From Nemopilema nomurai (lineage: Eukaryota > Cnidaria > Scyphozoa > Rhizostomeae > Rhizostomatidae): a stretch of DNA of 64,000 nucleotides. The stretch is taken from NCBI GenBank assembly GCA_003864495.1, contig ML133383.1, positions 3,803,560 through 3,867,559 of the forward strand. Direction: 5' to 3'. Positions within the stretch are counted from its first letter, which is position 1. Every line of letters begins with the position of its first letter. Positions 47,903 through 61,050 of the stretch are shown here, one piece after another. The position numbers were made by a program, and so were the translations under genes. The notes under the pieces are model-generated. The model was not told where the DNA came from. It made no database searches and worked only from the letters and a program-made list of their open reading frames with translations.

Positions 47903-49635
47903 ATGAGCCTGAGTGAAAGAAGACGACCTAGCAGTCCAAACGACGGGCAGCCTCTCTCTCAGTCAATAAACGACGATGATTCACCCCGCCATTATGAATA
48001 TGATCGTGATTTTTGCGAAAGTGACGACAACACTTGCCCATCCCGATTCAGCGGCTCCTATCTCGATGACGAAGGAGATACCATGCTCCCCGAAGTTTTG
48101 ACCGAAAAGTCGCCGCTACTTCCCCCGACGGCTGACGGCCCCTTTTGGAAAGACTCGAGGACTGGAAGCGTCCTAAGCAACATTTCCCAGCTCTTCTCAG
48201 GCTCGGTGAGACATCTTCAGAAAAGCCTCGGGTTTGCCCAGGGCTTCTTTTTGATCGTTGGAATCCTCATGGGATCTGGCATCTTTTTGTCGCCATCGCT
48301 TGTGGCCAGGTCAACAGATAATATGAGCATGGCTTTGGTAATCTGGGTTGCCTGTGGTGTTATTGCGTTGCTTGGCGCCCTGTGCTTCTGTGAGCTTGGC
48401 TGTGCATTGCAGAAGGCGGGGGGTAACTACGCCTATATCCTGGAAGCGTATGGAGGAATGCCAGCCTTTCTCTCCAGCTGGACCACCGTTTTGATAATCG
48501 ATCCAGCCGGCATCGCAGTAGTCACCTTAACATTTGGAACGTACGCAGTGAAGCCCTTTACTGATGATGAATCCGAGCTTGTCTGGCTATCAAAAGCCCT
48601 TGCTGCCCTGTGCATTTTGATTGTAGCTGCGGTGAATTGTCTGAGCGTTACTGGTGCTGCGAGGGCACAGGCAATTTTCACTATGGCCCAGATTTTTGCA
48701 GTGTGTTTCGTGATTGTTCTCGGCGTGTGGCAAATGGCTGTAGGGAAGACGGAGAACATCGAAGCAATGTTTGGCGGGAAAAACACGACTACGCCATCAC
48801 ATTTCGGCCTGGCGGGGGTCGCACACCTGTCCACCGCATTGTACAATGGCCTATGGTCTTACGATGGATGGGCATTGGTCAGCAATGTAACAGAGGAAAT
48901 GCACAATCTAGAGCGAAATTTGCTGCTCTCGATAATCACTGGAATTCCGTTCGTTATATTCTGCTATGTCGCAGTAAACTTATCTTTCATGTCTGTCCTT
49001 TCGAGGGATGAAATAGCAAGCTCGCCAACCACAGTTATAAATTTTGTCGAAAGATCCTTGGCAGGAAAGTGGCCTATGTCATGCCCTTCCTTGTCGCGTT
49101 GTCCTGCTTCGGAGCAGTAAACGGAGCAGTGTTTTCGTGCGGCAGACTGACGCTTGCCGCTGCGCGGGAGGGCCACATGCCCGCCGCTTTTGGCATGATA
49201 CACAAGCGTCGTTTCACACCGATCCCAGCCATCTTATTGGCTAGCCTCATTTCCATTTTGATGCTTTTGCCAGGCGGTAGTAATCTCGAGTCGTTGATTG
49301 GCTACTTCAATTTCGCCTGCTGGACCATATATGGAGTATCGATTTTTGCTGTTATTGTTCTGCGAGTGAAGAAGCCAGACTTGCATCGACCCTTCAAAAT
49401 TTGGATTGCTGTCCCAGTTTTGATGAGCCTTGTTTCCCTGTTTTTGGTTCTCCTCCCATTCTTCAACAACCCCCTGGAATCAGGCATAACAATGCTCGTA
49501 ATTCTATCTGGTGTTCCGGTTTATCTGCTGCTGGTGTACAGCGCAGACAAGCACTGCCAATGCTTCAGGAGGTTCAGAAAGGCCACGAACCGCGCCATCC
49601 AGAAGGCATTCAACCTTGCGCCTTGCAGGTTCTAG
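47903..49635 (+). CDS. SLC7 (LAT-like) amino acid transporter, one coding exon, one frame break
   Basis: The ATG at 47903 follows a splice acceptor (TTTGCAG, ending 47893), so a 5' UTR intron is likely while the coding part is one exon. The N-terminal about 100 residues are polar and cytoplasmic. Membrane segments follow with family motifs: MGSGIFLSPSLVARS (TM1 loop), KAGGNYAYILEAYGG, LYNGLWSYDGW, then VMPFLVALSCFGAVNG and SREGH-like AREGHMPAAFGMI. The frame shifts by loss of one base near 49061-49068 (GCAGGAAAGTGG); reading through gives about 577 residues, versus about 500 for typical LATs. Known light chains pair with SLC3A2 by a Cys after TM3; here that loop reads KPFTDDESELVW with no Cys. 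It could be a functional transporter with an assembly error, or a young retrocopy. An AATAAA lies 80 bases past the stop. Confidence 0.85.
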
Positions 49636-49715
49636 GGCTTGAAGTAGCCTCAACCCGCTTAGCACAGTGCACATGAATGTTCAAGATGGCCGAAAAATTA
49701 AGGCCGACACATTGA

Positions 49716-49721
49716 AATAAA
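49716..49721 (+). terminator. polyadenylation signal AATAAA of the SLC7-like gene
   Basis: Canonical hexamer about 80 bases downstream of the stop codon at 49635, a usual distance for a short 3' UTR. Confidence 0.55.
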
Positions 49722-51242
49722 GGCCGTATTTCTGCACCATGTTGCACGTTGGCAGTAAAATCTGTATTCTGAAACGATGTATGAAACTGAATTCTGAAAT
49801 GATGCTTTTTGCAGCATAAATTGGCATCAACATTAGGAGCTTCAAGTATAAAATTATTCTCTGACAAAGCGAGTTATGTTAGCAAGAGCATCTTAATAAG
49901 GCACGAGTCGAAGGATTGGTAGCTGGACTCTGCAAAGGAGCTAGAAACATGTTCATGCAATTATTCGATGCTTCCTATGTTTGCGGTGCATCATCACTTG
50001 GTGCACCAGGAGCCGGATGACAACGACAACAGAAAATGGCGAGAAAGTGAGTGGAATTTTGCGGATAATTCAGTCAATCACACTGCTACATAATGACCAT
50101 ATATGACATTAATATGTATAATCTATAATGTAAATGCTTGCTATATCAAAACTACAAACGTACCAACGAATGATATGATGTAATCAGATTCCAATTTGTA
50201 TATACACTGTTTTAATAACTTGTTAAAAAATAATAATCAGGTTGCTTGGTATTACCATAGATGACAGCGTTTTGTATTTTACTATGGAACTTTTGTGGAT
50301 GACAGAGACTTATGATAAAGAACTGCATTCATAGGTCTTCATGACGTCATAAGAAAGGACTTGAGGTTTTTGGATAAACTTCAAGGAGGCTCCACCCAAA
50401 GGGTATACAATAGCAGGCGTGATGCTATGATAATGGGAAGCTAAAAAACCTAAAAGGGACTAACTGAAACAGATTTATTTAAGCAAGCACTACGTCCCTG
50501 AAAGAGCATTTACAAACAGTGTATCAAAATTTAAAATCATTCAAAACTTCAATGAATATGCGATGATGCGTGGGGGACTCGACGAAAATCGAAGTATGTA
50601 CAATAAGAAAGCAATAAATCCCTTCTTGCGGTCTATTGCAGATAAATGAGAGACGATAATACAAAGTAAAAAAACTGACGAGGCTACAAAAACAAAACAG
50701 CAAAGCACCACATCTTTTACCACTGAATAAAATTTTCTTACCGAAATGCACAACCGCAACCAAATTAATGTCTGGTTGAGACTTTCTACGACCAACATCA
50801 GGTCTGTTCATGCATCAAGACAAAATAACAGAACTCAGGTGAAAGGCTAAAAGAAACACGGTATAGATTACTGTTTCTCGTGAACAGTTGTCTCTGAGTC
50901 AACATTCATCGAATGTTGCTGTGGGTCATCTTCGCGGCTCGAATGCTTCCATTAATTGCGTCTTTTTTATTTGATAAACGAAGTCAGCTCAGTACAAATG
51001 TTGTTGTTGCTGCGACAATCAAACATGCAAACGAGACTTGCGAACAGGAACACGGCCTCGGTTCCAATCAACCTCGGACAAGGACGGGTATCCGTCGATA
51101 GTTGGCAACTATCTTCAACTGACGTAAACAGCTGGTTGTGGTTCTCCCGCTGGGATGCTGTCTTTTCGATCAAGGAATCTCCTCATGACAATTTGGAACT
51201 GAGAAATCAGTCATCCTTCAAAACAATGAATAAGTTGCTTTC
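49722..51242. other. convergent intergenic region between SLC7-like gene and BMP receptor
   Basis: AT-rich, no supported gene. It should contain the 3' end of the receptor gene that runs in from the right. Confidence 0.55.
50966..50971 (-). terminator. possible polyadenylation signal for the BMP receptor gene
   Basis: TTTATT on + is AATAAA on -, about 270 bases after the receptor stop codon at 51243. Other hexamers are possible in this AT-rich DNA. Confidence 0.3.
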
Positions 51243-54200
51243 CTACGAGTAACTCGATTCAGACTCTTCATCCGTGACGTACGACTGTAGGTTCTTTTTG
51301 ACGCGGGCGGCCGAGAGCCGGGCAGCGGGGGAATGACACCAGCATTCCGTCATCAGCTTGCTCACCAGCCGCAGGTGCTTGAAGGAAATGGAAGGGGAAA
51401 TGCACTAACCGAAAGGGACAGCTGGCAACCGTAGCATCAAACAGAATAAATCTAGACTGATACTGAGCACAGTTAGCCTGGTATGACGATATTTAAAAAA
51501 TCAACAACCGTCAAAGGTTATTGGTTAATTATAGGTTAATATATCTTTCAGCTCACAAGGCGCCCGTTTCTTCAATACTCCGATACTCTATACTCCTATA
51601 CGAAAAAAGCAAAAAGCAAAAAGCAAAAAGCAAACATGCAAAAAAGCAAAAACATGGTACCTGATCAGAAGACCACCTTTCGGGAATCTGCGGCCTACGT
51701 CGAGCGGTTATGACGATCTCCTTCATTTCGTCACAGCTGGGCTCCTCATTCACCCACTCATGGAACGGGGCTTTGTAATCATCGACAGTTTCTGCAATCA
51801 AAGAAGAAAAGCATCACACAATGCATTGATCGTTGCTGCGATCAACAGCCTCATCTGCATGATACTGTAGTCTTCAATTAAAAACACGCCATCGTCCAGC
51901 CTCGCATTGTCAATATTCGATGGCTAGAGAACGGAGCATCAAGCTGCAACGTTGCGCACCAAAAATGTAAAAGAAAGTAACAAGCAACAACAACAACTAT
52001 CCTTTATCGATTCATGGGAACCTCCGGTTTCTGCACAATTGCTCATGAGAAGCAGCTTTCGAAAGGTAAATAAAATAACAACTGGTTTGATGACGTCATC
52101 AAGGGGCTAAGGCATAGGGCAATCTACCACTTTTTTGCAAAGTCAGGCTCGTCCTATGTTCGCACATAAGACGGTGCACTGTTATTGATGCAAGGGCAAG
52201 GCTATTATAGTACATAAAGAGTGGGGTGTTGCCAGGTCACTCGCGTGTCACAATACCTTATAGGTTAGCCAAAAAGCGGCGAGAGAACCTGCATACCTTG
52301 CGTTTGGCACCTGCGGGCGATCTCCCACAAAACAAGGGAGAACGAGTACATGTCCGCCATTCGGTATGCGTCGAAGTGCGTTTCATCCATGGAGCCGTCG
52401 AGGACCTCGGGCGGGGCGTACCTCACAGTCGGCTTCCTCGCTGTCTTCGCCACGTCCAGCTCCTTCGTGTCCGGATTCAAACGCACGGCCAGGCCTAGGT
52501 CACCAATGGCGCACGTGAAGTTCCCTTTCACCAAAATGTTGCGACTTTTGATGTCTCTATGAGCGATGGGTGGTTTCCCCTTCGTCCCTGAGATCTCGCG
52601 ATGCAAGTACGACAGGCCGCTAACAGTGGTGTAGGACAGTCGCAACAGGATTCGATAGTCGAACGTGAAGTTCTGCAGAAAGTCATACAACGAGCCGTAC
52701 TTGTGGTACTCAGTTATCAGTAACAGTTTGGCCTCCGTGCCTATAGATCGAATATCCGCCGCAATGAAGCCGAGCACGTGGTCATGACGCAACAACACGG
52801 TCTGATAGAACTCCGCCTCTCTGTACCACGACGCCTCCTCTGAAGGCGAGAATATCTTGACTGCCACTTCTTCGCCCCTCCAGCGCCCTTTCCATACATC
52901 ACTGTACCGACCCTTGCCAATGCAAGCTTGAAATGTTATTTGCCTCGCAATGGTGCGTTGTATCTGAAATGGAATAAGACTCGACTTGTTAATTCGAAAA
53001 CCGACAGAGATTGATACGATGAAACAACAGGTTGGAAAAGTTTCGAAATTCGTCCGAGCAGAAAGTCGAAATTCGTCCGAGCAGAAAGTCGCTGGTTGTG
53101 TTTTTTATAAACTGTGGTGTTTGAAGTTCATCAAGCCGTGTATGCGGAAAAACAACTACGAACTCCTTCTTATCATGCAAGGCTCCAGCCAACGGGTGTA
53201 GGAGAAGGTGTTCTGTGAGATTCGTGGCCAGCATAACAGCCTCATTAGACATTTGTATTTGCTTCTACCTGGCTTCTAAAGGTAGTATTCAGGACACTGA
53301 AAAGCTGTATGTTTATCGAGCTGTGTCCTGGTCCTTCCTCTCGATGCGACCAAACCTCGTTATTCCTTATGCCTAGAATAACAGAGAGCTAGCGACTCTC
53401 CTCGCTCTGTGTGCCAGGGACTCGAACCACGGATCCTTGAGTCCGCAGTCAGCGCCTCTAACTACAGAGCCATCTTCGTATTTTACTGGATGATCATAAC
53501 ATACCCCATACTGAGGAAAAACGATCTGACTCGAGAACCCAGTCTTGTGGAACATTAAAAGAAACTGACATCAATGTTTTGCAGAGGCAAAATGGAGAAT
53601 TTGTAACATAATGTTAACAATATTCGGAGCCAGCAACATGCGGCCTACGACTAACCACTAAGCCCTCGTCGGGGTATGTCCCACAAAAATCACTCAATTA
53701 AGTCGAGGCATGTTCATTCGACTTTGAGATCACTGTAGCAGCAGCTGCCAGAAATGAATGAAACCGGCTTACCAGAAGTGGGACGCCCGATCCGGTCCCC
53801 GTGGCCTCCGACTCGTCGAGCAGCTCCCGAAGAGAACTGACCGGGCGCGTGCCGTGCTGGATGATGATCTGTCGCTCGGTGTCGTAGCGGCGCTTCATGT
53901 GGTTCTGCCGGTGTCTAGGACGAACAGAACTGTCTCAAACATAGCCACTGTAATCACAGATCTTTCCTGCCTTGTTTCGATTATTGAATGGCACAGGGCA
54001 GGGTAATACATCCTCAGCGAGAGTTCCATTAAGATCGCATTTAGACGCGTTCAATGCACTACATACAGGTGAGCCAAATGGCCAATGCTTTCTACAACGA
54101 AAACATTACGTAACTGGGGATTAGATAAAATATTGTCAATAAAGACAAGGTCACCCTTCCTTATGTAGTCGTTTATCCTACCTAGGGGGTCTAGGGGGCC

Positions 54201-57200
54201 TTTCCGTTGAACTCCAAGCCAGTCACGGGGATATGCCAAAGATAAACGAGAATGTGGGGAATTGGCCCTTGCTTTACAATGACAGGTCAGCCCTGACTCC
54301 TCTTCAATAAATTGGTCGTGCTCGCTTATAATCGACCACCGTCGTCAAAGCAACTCGGACAAATCTGCACAATAAAGTACATTTCCTGTCACCTTGCAAC
54401 TCAGAGCCAATGCACAACTCAGGTCTGACAAGCAAGGAGCTTTAGGTCACAAACGCCTATGCGATAGCAAATGACTTTGGCCATGGCACTTCGGTTAACT
54501 TCCGAAAGTGGTTCCAAAAGCAAACTGAAATGGTTTCACTCTAACAACAGCGTCGGCAAACATTAACGTTCAATGAGCCTCCAACGGGAAATCGCGCACA
54601 CGAACACGCCTTAACCCGCTCGATCGCTCCGTTTTCAGGAACAAAGGGACCAGGCGAATCAAGTAAGTGCAATTGTACTCTCTGGCGAGTTCAATATCTT
54701 CTGCCGATTAAGGCCTATTTCAAGTACTTACGGCTTTTAATAGCACCAAAAATGCCGCTGATTATAGCCGAATACATGGCGAAGAAATCTCAAGGCAGAA
54801 TAGTCTTTTTCTACTTAAGGGTATGGTTGAAAGCAAATCAGTTGGATCAATCGATTAGTGGTTTGCAATCGCCTCGTAGGCGGAGAACTCCCTAAAGCAA
54901 GCCTAAGTTGCGTCTACTTTCTTTCCAAAGACAACATCAAGGGCAACAGTTGTTATCCCTTCGTAGAGTGCGAGCGCAGTATCCGCTTAGACGCAATCGA
55001 CGCGTCAGTGTTGACTAATCGCTAATGCCTTGCTTATACGGCCCCGTTTTGGTGTTGCGCTCGCATTGCTATCAAAAGGAGGCCATTGTATAAACCGTTT
55101 TGAAAATGCCGGATAACCCGTTTGCTGACAATGGAAGAAAGATTCCAGGTATGAATGAGCCAAAAGTGTGTTTCAAAATGGCTGACACGTAAAAGTCACT
55201 TTGTTATGAGAGTTCTCTCTCGATCCTGATTGCAGTTTGTGGTAATAAGACCTACCCATATAAAAAATTCGATAAAAAACAAGGCACTGAATTTGCGTGC
55301 CGATGTTTGGTTCGCCATGGCAGTAAATGTCAGGCTAAGCGGATATCATAGGGCCGTTTTGAAACTGAGGCTACGTTGTCGATTGAGCAACATGGGCGCC
55401 CAGAGATTCCATCACGAAATCGGTTGAAAATGGAACAATACGAGTAAGCGGCATTTCATCGACAAAAATAAACAGTCAGAAAACGAGGCAAACGGCTGCA
55501 CATGGCAGCAATGCCAACCGTCTTCTGAGGATTAATCGATGATCAATCAGTGATCCATAAGTGATCAATCGATGATCAATCAGTCATCCATCAGTGATCA
55601 ATCGATGATCAATGATAAATCATATCAGTGATAAATCGACAATCAATCAGTGATTTCCGACAGGCTGATAAGAAGAGAAGAGAAACCCGCGGCGCAGGTG
55701 CAGAGGAACAAAGCGAGCCAGTAATTCAATTCAGGGGCTTTTAAATGAAAACAGCACGAGCTCATAGGATTTCATAAAAGTCATGGCTTTTAGAAACAAA
55801 TCCGGGAAAGGAATTGGATTAACAACTGCTGAAGACTGGCACCAATTTGCAAAATCCATGCAGTGATACATTCAATGCCACAGGCTGAATGAAAGGCATT
55901 TCTCAAATAGACATCACAGCGACGGAATCGATGCCTTTACGATGTTAACGGCAACTTCAAATATTTGGCCAAAATTGTACAAAAGTTTCACCAAATTTCG
56001 ACAGTTATTTCAGCTGTGCCTATTCCATGACCTAGTCAATCGACGTTATTAAATTATCTACGTTGGTAGATACAAAAAAAGATTTTGAGTTGATGCACTT
56101 CTGACGTCAAGGAACCTGTCAAAAGCCAAGGATGGGATTGACGGCAAAAGACAGACATTTGCCTGCTTCACCAATTAGAGATAAAGCCCTGAGACGTGTG
56201 CAGTGAGATGGTCTGGTGACATAAGCAGCAAAAAGGAAAACAGACCAAGCGGCTCTGGGGGCTAGCAAACTTGGGGGGGATAATTTGCCCCAGCTGCTTA
56301 CAGTGGCGTGCCGAAGAGCTTTTGAGTGGGAAGGGGCTTGGGGGGGGTTGTGAAATGAGAAATTTACCGATAGGGTTGATTAAAGATAGTTAATCGTAGC
56401 GCACAAATTTAACACCCTAGTACCGTAGAGGTTCCTTTCTGTCTAAGCTGGATATAACAAAAGTGCAAATCTAATTCTTCCCCGAAATACCGACACGCTG
56501 TTAAAGTTGTTTCAACTTTTACCGACAGGCAAAATATTACCGACGGCTGACCCCTGTCACACCCCCACACCTCCTACTTCGGCACACTCCTGGCTGCTTA
56601 GAAGCCCCACCAAACCGAAAGGCAACAGTGAAGACCTTCGCGCAGAACTGTGGCCAGAGGAGGGATCTAGCTTCTCTGATGACATGCAGGTAACCAAAGA
56701 AGAATATTGAATCGAATGGCCAGCCGCTTTCACTCAAAATACGTCACATCGTTGTAGCCACGACACCGTGCCTATCTTTGTGCACAAAGCGGAAACAAAG
56801 ACGTCCCTTTGCTTCTAAGGTTGGCAGAAAGACAGGCGTTTGGTAACCCCATCAATTTGCTATCAAAATTATCACCAAACCAATATGAGTTTTGCAGCAA
56901 AAGATGAGATCAGGAGGAAGAAGTTATAAAACCAATGCGGAAAAGCTGTGAATAGATGAAAGGATATACGTCAAAGAAACAATTAAGGGAAATATCACTT
57001 GCGAAAGTGATCCCATTTGCTGTATGGAAGAACAGGACGCGGCCATGAATGAGAGGTCTAAGCAAAGGTTAGCCTCCATCTCATTTAAAGAGCTGTTTAA
57101 TAAATCCGATCTTGATGAAGTTGACGGAGCCGTCATTGATTAGTCTGTTTTTCATATGCAGCTTCTTGCGGTGCACTAATCCGGGTGATCGCCGACCCAA

Positions 57201-60200
57201 CACAATCTACGGCCCTAATACTGCGCTTTGCATGGCACTGTTAATAACCCGCAGCAACGACGTTTCGCAACAAAATGCCCTAGGTTGCCTGTTCTTCTGG
57301 CAATCGAGGATACAGGCTTTCGTCTAATATTAGTTATTTCGGTACAACGGGCGGTAATAATACACTGACAAAAAAGCTCTCGAGGCTTATGAAGACGAAT
57401 GACTTTCTATTATCTCATAAATAACCATATGAAATCGTTAGGATATACGGCGTGCCTCATTTGACCCGATGAACGATTGTTCCCACATAGAATTAGGCGC
57501 TTTGCTGAGCAGAGAGCGGGTAGGATTTGCATCCCTAAAGCGAATTTAGCACTGCCTGTGACGGCCTACGAGGGCATTTTGCTTTCAAGTCAGCGAATCC
57601 GGCAAGTGGACTCTTCGACCTGAAAGCCGCCCGGCAGGCCAGACTTCTCTGCTGTTATAAGCTGCACCGAAGAAGACAAGGTTAGAATTCATGCGCGGCA
57701 CACTGAAGAACTGGGTCACCTCATTCTGCTCCACGCAGAGTAAAGAACTCTCCTGGTCTTTGAAATTACTTAGACCGTTAACTACGACGATTAAGCGACA
57801 CAGGTCATTATGAGCCAATCACAGCACGGCAACGACGAAGGACAACAACTCCTTTGCGTAAATACTGTGCGAGGGTTTAGTCCTATCAAGGAAAAACAAG
57901 AGAAATGACATCATAGGCCAAATGCGCTTAAGACATCTTGTTCCTCTGTTGAGCGAGTCTGGGAGCGAGTCTGGGAAAAGGGATTGTGACCAATGCCATT
58001 TCAGCAATCCCCGGGTAGAGAAAGGCATCAAAAGTATGCTAATACTGCCACTTCTGCCGGTGGAGAAAGCGATGATGAAAGAGCAGTCTGCTTCCCCTAT
58101 GTCTTCAATACAGATGAGCTAAATCCAAGAAATTCATCAGCCAATGAGAGTGAAAAGTTCTATATCACACCATCCGGCCACAGCCACAGATTCAATTTTC
58201 ATGGACGATGTCATTTGACATGCCAAATACGCACCAGAAAGGCCAACAACTTAAACTATAGTCATTAAAAATACGTTCACAGAATGGAGGATGGGAATGA
58301 TGAAAACTACAATTAAAAAAGCCAGCTGGCACACTTCGGCGTAGGTGTACGGCTCTTGTTTGTGACCAGGTGCCTTATTCGGCGCATGTGATTGGAAAGG
58401 ACCTGTCCAAGAAAAGGCAGGGGGGAGACCTTGGGCGTTACGTTCCCAAATCAAAGGGTCATCACCCAAGACTGCTACTCACCCGGACCGCCCAATCCCA
58501 GCCAAGAAAAGAAACCGGCGGAAATCCAACCCGGGCTGATACGGTAATAGCTCTATTGTGGTTTCAATACCATATTTCAACACCAAGTTTAAGTTTCAAA
58601 AATCGTCAGTAAATGATGCGATAATTCCGAAAATCTGAAAAACTACCAACTGTGAGAATTAGAATGTACGAGATTTACGAGCCATTGGTTGACATTTCAT
58701 GAGAATAAGATGGTAGGATCAAGTTGGTTGTGTAACGAATACCAAAAATATCCAAAGGTCATGTGCAAGAAGCGCCTCTTTTCAGGTAGGTGAAAGTCGC
58801 TGGTAGCTGGCAAAATGGCGGACTCACCTGAAGTATAGGTAGGTGACAAGAATAATCAGCAACATGACGCAGATTGTGATGGAGATGACCAGCGCGATGC
58901 CGTGCGGCGTGTGATACTTTGACGCGGTGTTTTCCGTTGTTATCGCTAAAAACAAGAGAAATCAAAGTCAAGGATGGCGGACAAAGAATTCGAAGCTAAT
59001 AACACGACCGATGTCAAGCACAGTATCTCACGTGTTCATTTGACGGCAATCGACAGCAAATTCGACTCTCGTCAGAATGAATGAAAGAACACATTACGCA
59101 AGAATGTAGACATGACACGAGCATTTCTAGTTTAGCAATTAAAATATGACAGTGGTTCGTAAGAATTTATACACGCAACAAGTTTATTCTTAAAGTTAAC
59201 TATACATTGTACATGTTCACACTCTGTTTTGTGTCCTAATACCGAAAAAACAGCTTCAACTGTCAGAATGTCAAGATCTTCCATAGATAGAGACATTCTC
59301 TCTATAAAGGTGGCATCGGTTGGATTAGAAAATGTTAGGAGAGTCACCTAATCTCAAACATCTCCATTATACATTGCTTTACATAATATTCAAACAATTA
59401 AAAATATACTGGATGGAGGTAACAAAAATATAATTAAATATTTGTTTTAAAATCTGGCATCATTGATCTATAAAGTCAAAATTGAAGATTAGTAAACACA
59501 ATGTATGGCCAAAAATGACAAATTTAACAGATCATGAAATCTTGATGCAGGCAAAATTAGTGAGGTATTGAGACTGTACCATTGGGGTGAAACTTTGATT
59601 TGGTGGTTGGGGGCAGGGTGGGCTGCAGGTGGCTGTTGCAGTAATCGGCGTCCTTGCAGCACATCATCGTGATCGGCTTCTCGTGCTTCTTGTGCCGGCA
59701 TTGGAAGATGCCCCCATCGTGGGTGTCTGCGGTGCAGCCGTGCGTGCGCACCACTGTCTTGTTCTTCTCGTCGAAGTGCAGCTTGGCAAAGCAGTAGCCC
59801 TCGTCAGTCGCGCATGTGTAGTTGCTAAAGTGGTTGTCCGGGCAGAATTCATCACACTCGCACAACAATGCGTAGACTGGAAAACAGAAGACGCTAATCA
59901 GTATGATGGGTTATATCAGCCAAGGTAAATCAGGGTCGCTGAGAATAGCCGGTTAAAAAGCGCCCCATTTTCAAGTGATGTTGCAAGCCTGTGGTTTGTT
60001 TGCAAAACTAACAATGAGCGTTTACGTCTTGGCCAACGGTTTTGCTTCATTCGGCTTGTTGTTTTGATAAATATGCAGATCAACTTTCTTAGGCCAGACG
60101 CAAACAGCCTACAAACCATCAACTTCATCACCCGCCAATCATAGGATTGAAACAGTTACTGTGTAACCGCGACCTCCTTATGGTGCATATTTGAGTACAC

Positions 60201-60921
60201 GGCGCCATTTTGGGCCTAATCGTTAAATGGGCATCTGGGATTGCCAACGCGGCGTATTTGGGAATATTTACAGACGAAAGCCTCTTCCCTAAAACTGGCA
60301 TACCTCACAACGCAAGGATGGAGTAGAACGCATTGATAGCTAGGTCGAAGGGCTCATCGGCCTAACAGCAACTAGACAAACATTGAAGTAACTCAACTCA
60401 ATTTCTGATTACCTATCATTGCTTCTGGCTTTCAGAAAATAGCAACATACAAGAATCTTGATTCCTGAAAAACCCCACTTTTAAACTCTCACCCAATTCC
60501 GTCGGATAGAAGCGGACTCCGCGCATGCGCTTGCGTCGGAGTAAACGCGTAAGTCTAAGCAGTGAGCCGCGTCCGGTTGCACAGTTGCAATTCGTTTTGA
60601 GTAATCCCTTTGAAAGCTTCGATTATCAATTACATACGATTGCGCTTATCAAACAGCTCCACCTTATCGAAACTGCTCTAAAAGATTATGTGATTATATA
60701 GATCGCCACCCACTCGGATCTTTTATTCTTCCAAATGCGCGTATCAGTCCTCGTGTTTTTCTAAATTCAAAAAACTTCTGCCAAAACAAAAGAAAACCAA
60801 GAAACTTTATCTCGTAAGGCTCTTTGCTTACCTGAAAGCAGGTAGCCAACAGCAACAACAATCTAAACACCCCCTTGGTCCATGTCCTTGTCATACACAC
60901 GTCTTCTCGTGATTCTTCCAT
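51243..60921 (-). CDS. BMPR1: BMP/TGF-beta type I receptor serine/threonine kinase (BMPR1-like)
   Basis: Minus-strand exons: 60921-60832 (signal peptide, [20 protein letters not shown]), 59876-59580, 58945-58828, 53914-53773, 52963-52297, 51791-51661 and 51377-51243; about 525 residues. The ectodomain has ten Cys and the CC-x5-CN box (CCKDADYCN), a three-finger fold that binds BMP/activin ligands. One TM helix ([15 protein letters not shown]) follows. The GS box reads [11 protein letters not shown], the site phosphorylated by type II receptors, and marks type I. The kinase has [27 protein letters not shown] and YAPPEVL. The L45 loop (ADIRSIG) resembles ALK3/6, suggesting SMAD1/5 signalling. 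Oddities: Ser replaces the third Gly of the P-loop, and the APE Ala is Pro. All junctions from exon 2 to 7 keep phase; exon 1 to 2 does not, so a small exon is missed or the first exon is misjudged. Confidence 0.92.
51603..51652. repeat. (GCAAAAA)n repeat in receptor intron
   Basis: About six copies of GCAAAAA-like heptamers directly after the 51661 donor of the receptor gene. Confidence 0.7.
53042..53091. repeat. 25-base direct duplication in receptor intron
   Basis: CGAAATTCGTCCGAGCAGAA occurs twice in tandem, about 80-140 bases upstream (in gene sense) of the kinase exon. Confidence 0.7.
53409..53478 (-). repeat. tRNA-like sequence, probable SINE head
   Basis: On the minus strand TGGCTCTGTAGTTAGAGGC resembles an RNA polymerase III A box, and about 35 bases on GGTTCGAGTCC matches the B box exactly. 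The T-arm pairs only partly and the acceptor arms do not pair, so it is more likely a tRNA-derived SINE or tRNA pseudogene than a working tRNA. It lies in a receptor intron, in the same orientation as the gene. Confidence 0.5.
55536..55660. repeat. tandem repeat of GATCAATCGATGATCAATCA type
   Basis: Imperfect units of about 18-20 bases rich in GATCAATC, ATCGAT and CAGTGATC, inside the large receptor intron. It is partly palindromic. Confidence 0.8.
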
Positions 60922-60993
60922 CCATTCGGGACGGACTTTGACGGTGAAATATTTTTTTATTTAGTTAAAGGTCATACTACCAGCCGCCCCCAA

Positions 60994-61050
60994 AACCCCA
61001 CTCCCGCAACAACCCCACTCCCGCAACAACCCCACTCCCGCAACAACCCT
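60994..61050. repeat. 17-base tandem repeat, three copies
   Basis: AACCCCACTCCCGCAAC is repeated three times exactly, just upstream of the receptor's putative first exon. Confidence 0.9.
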
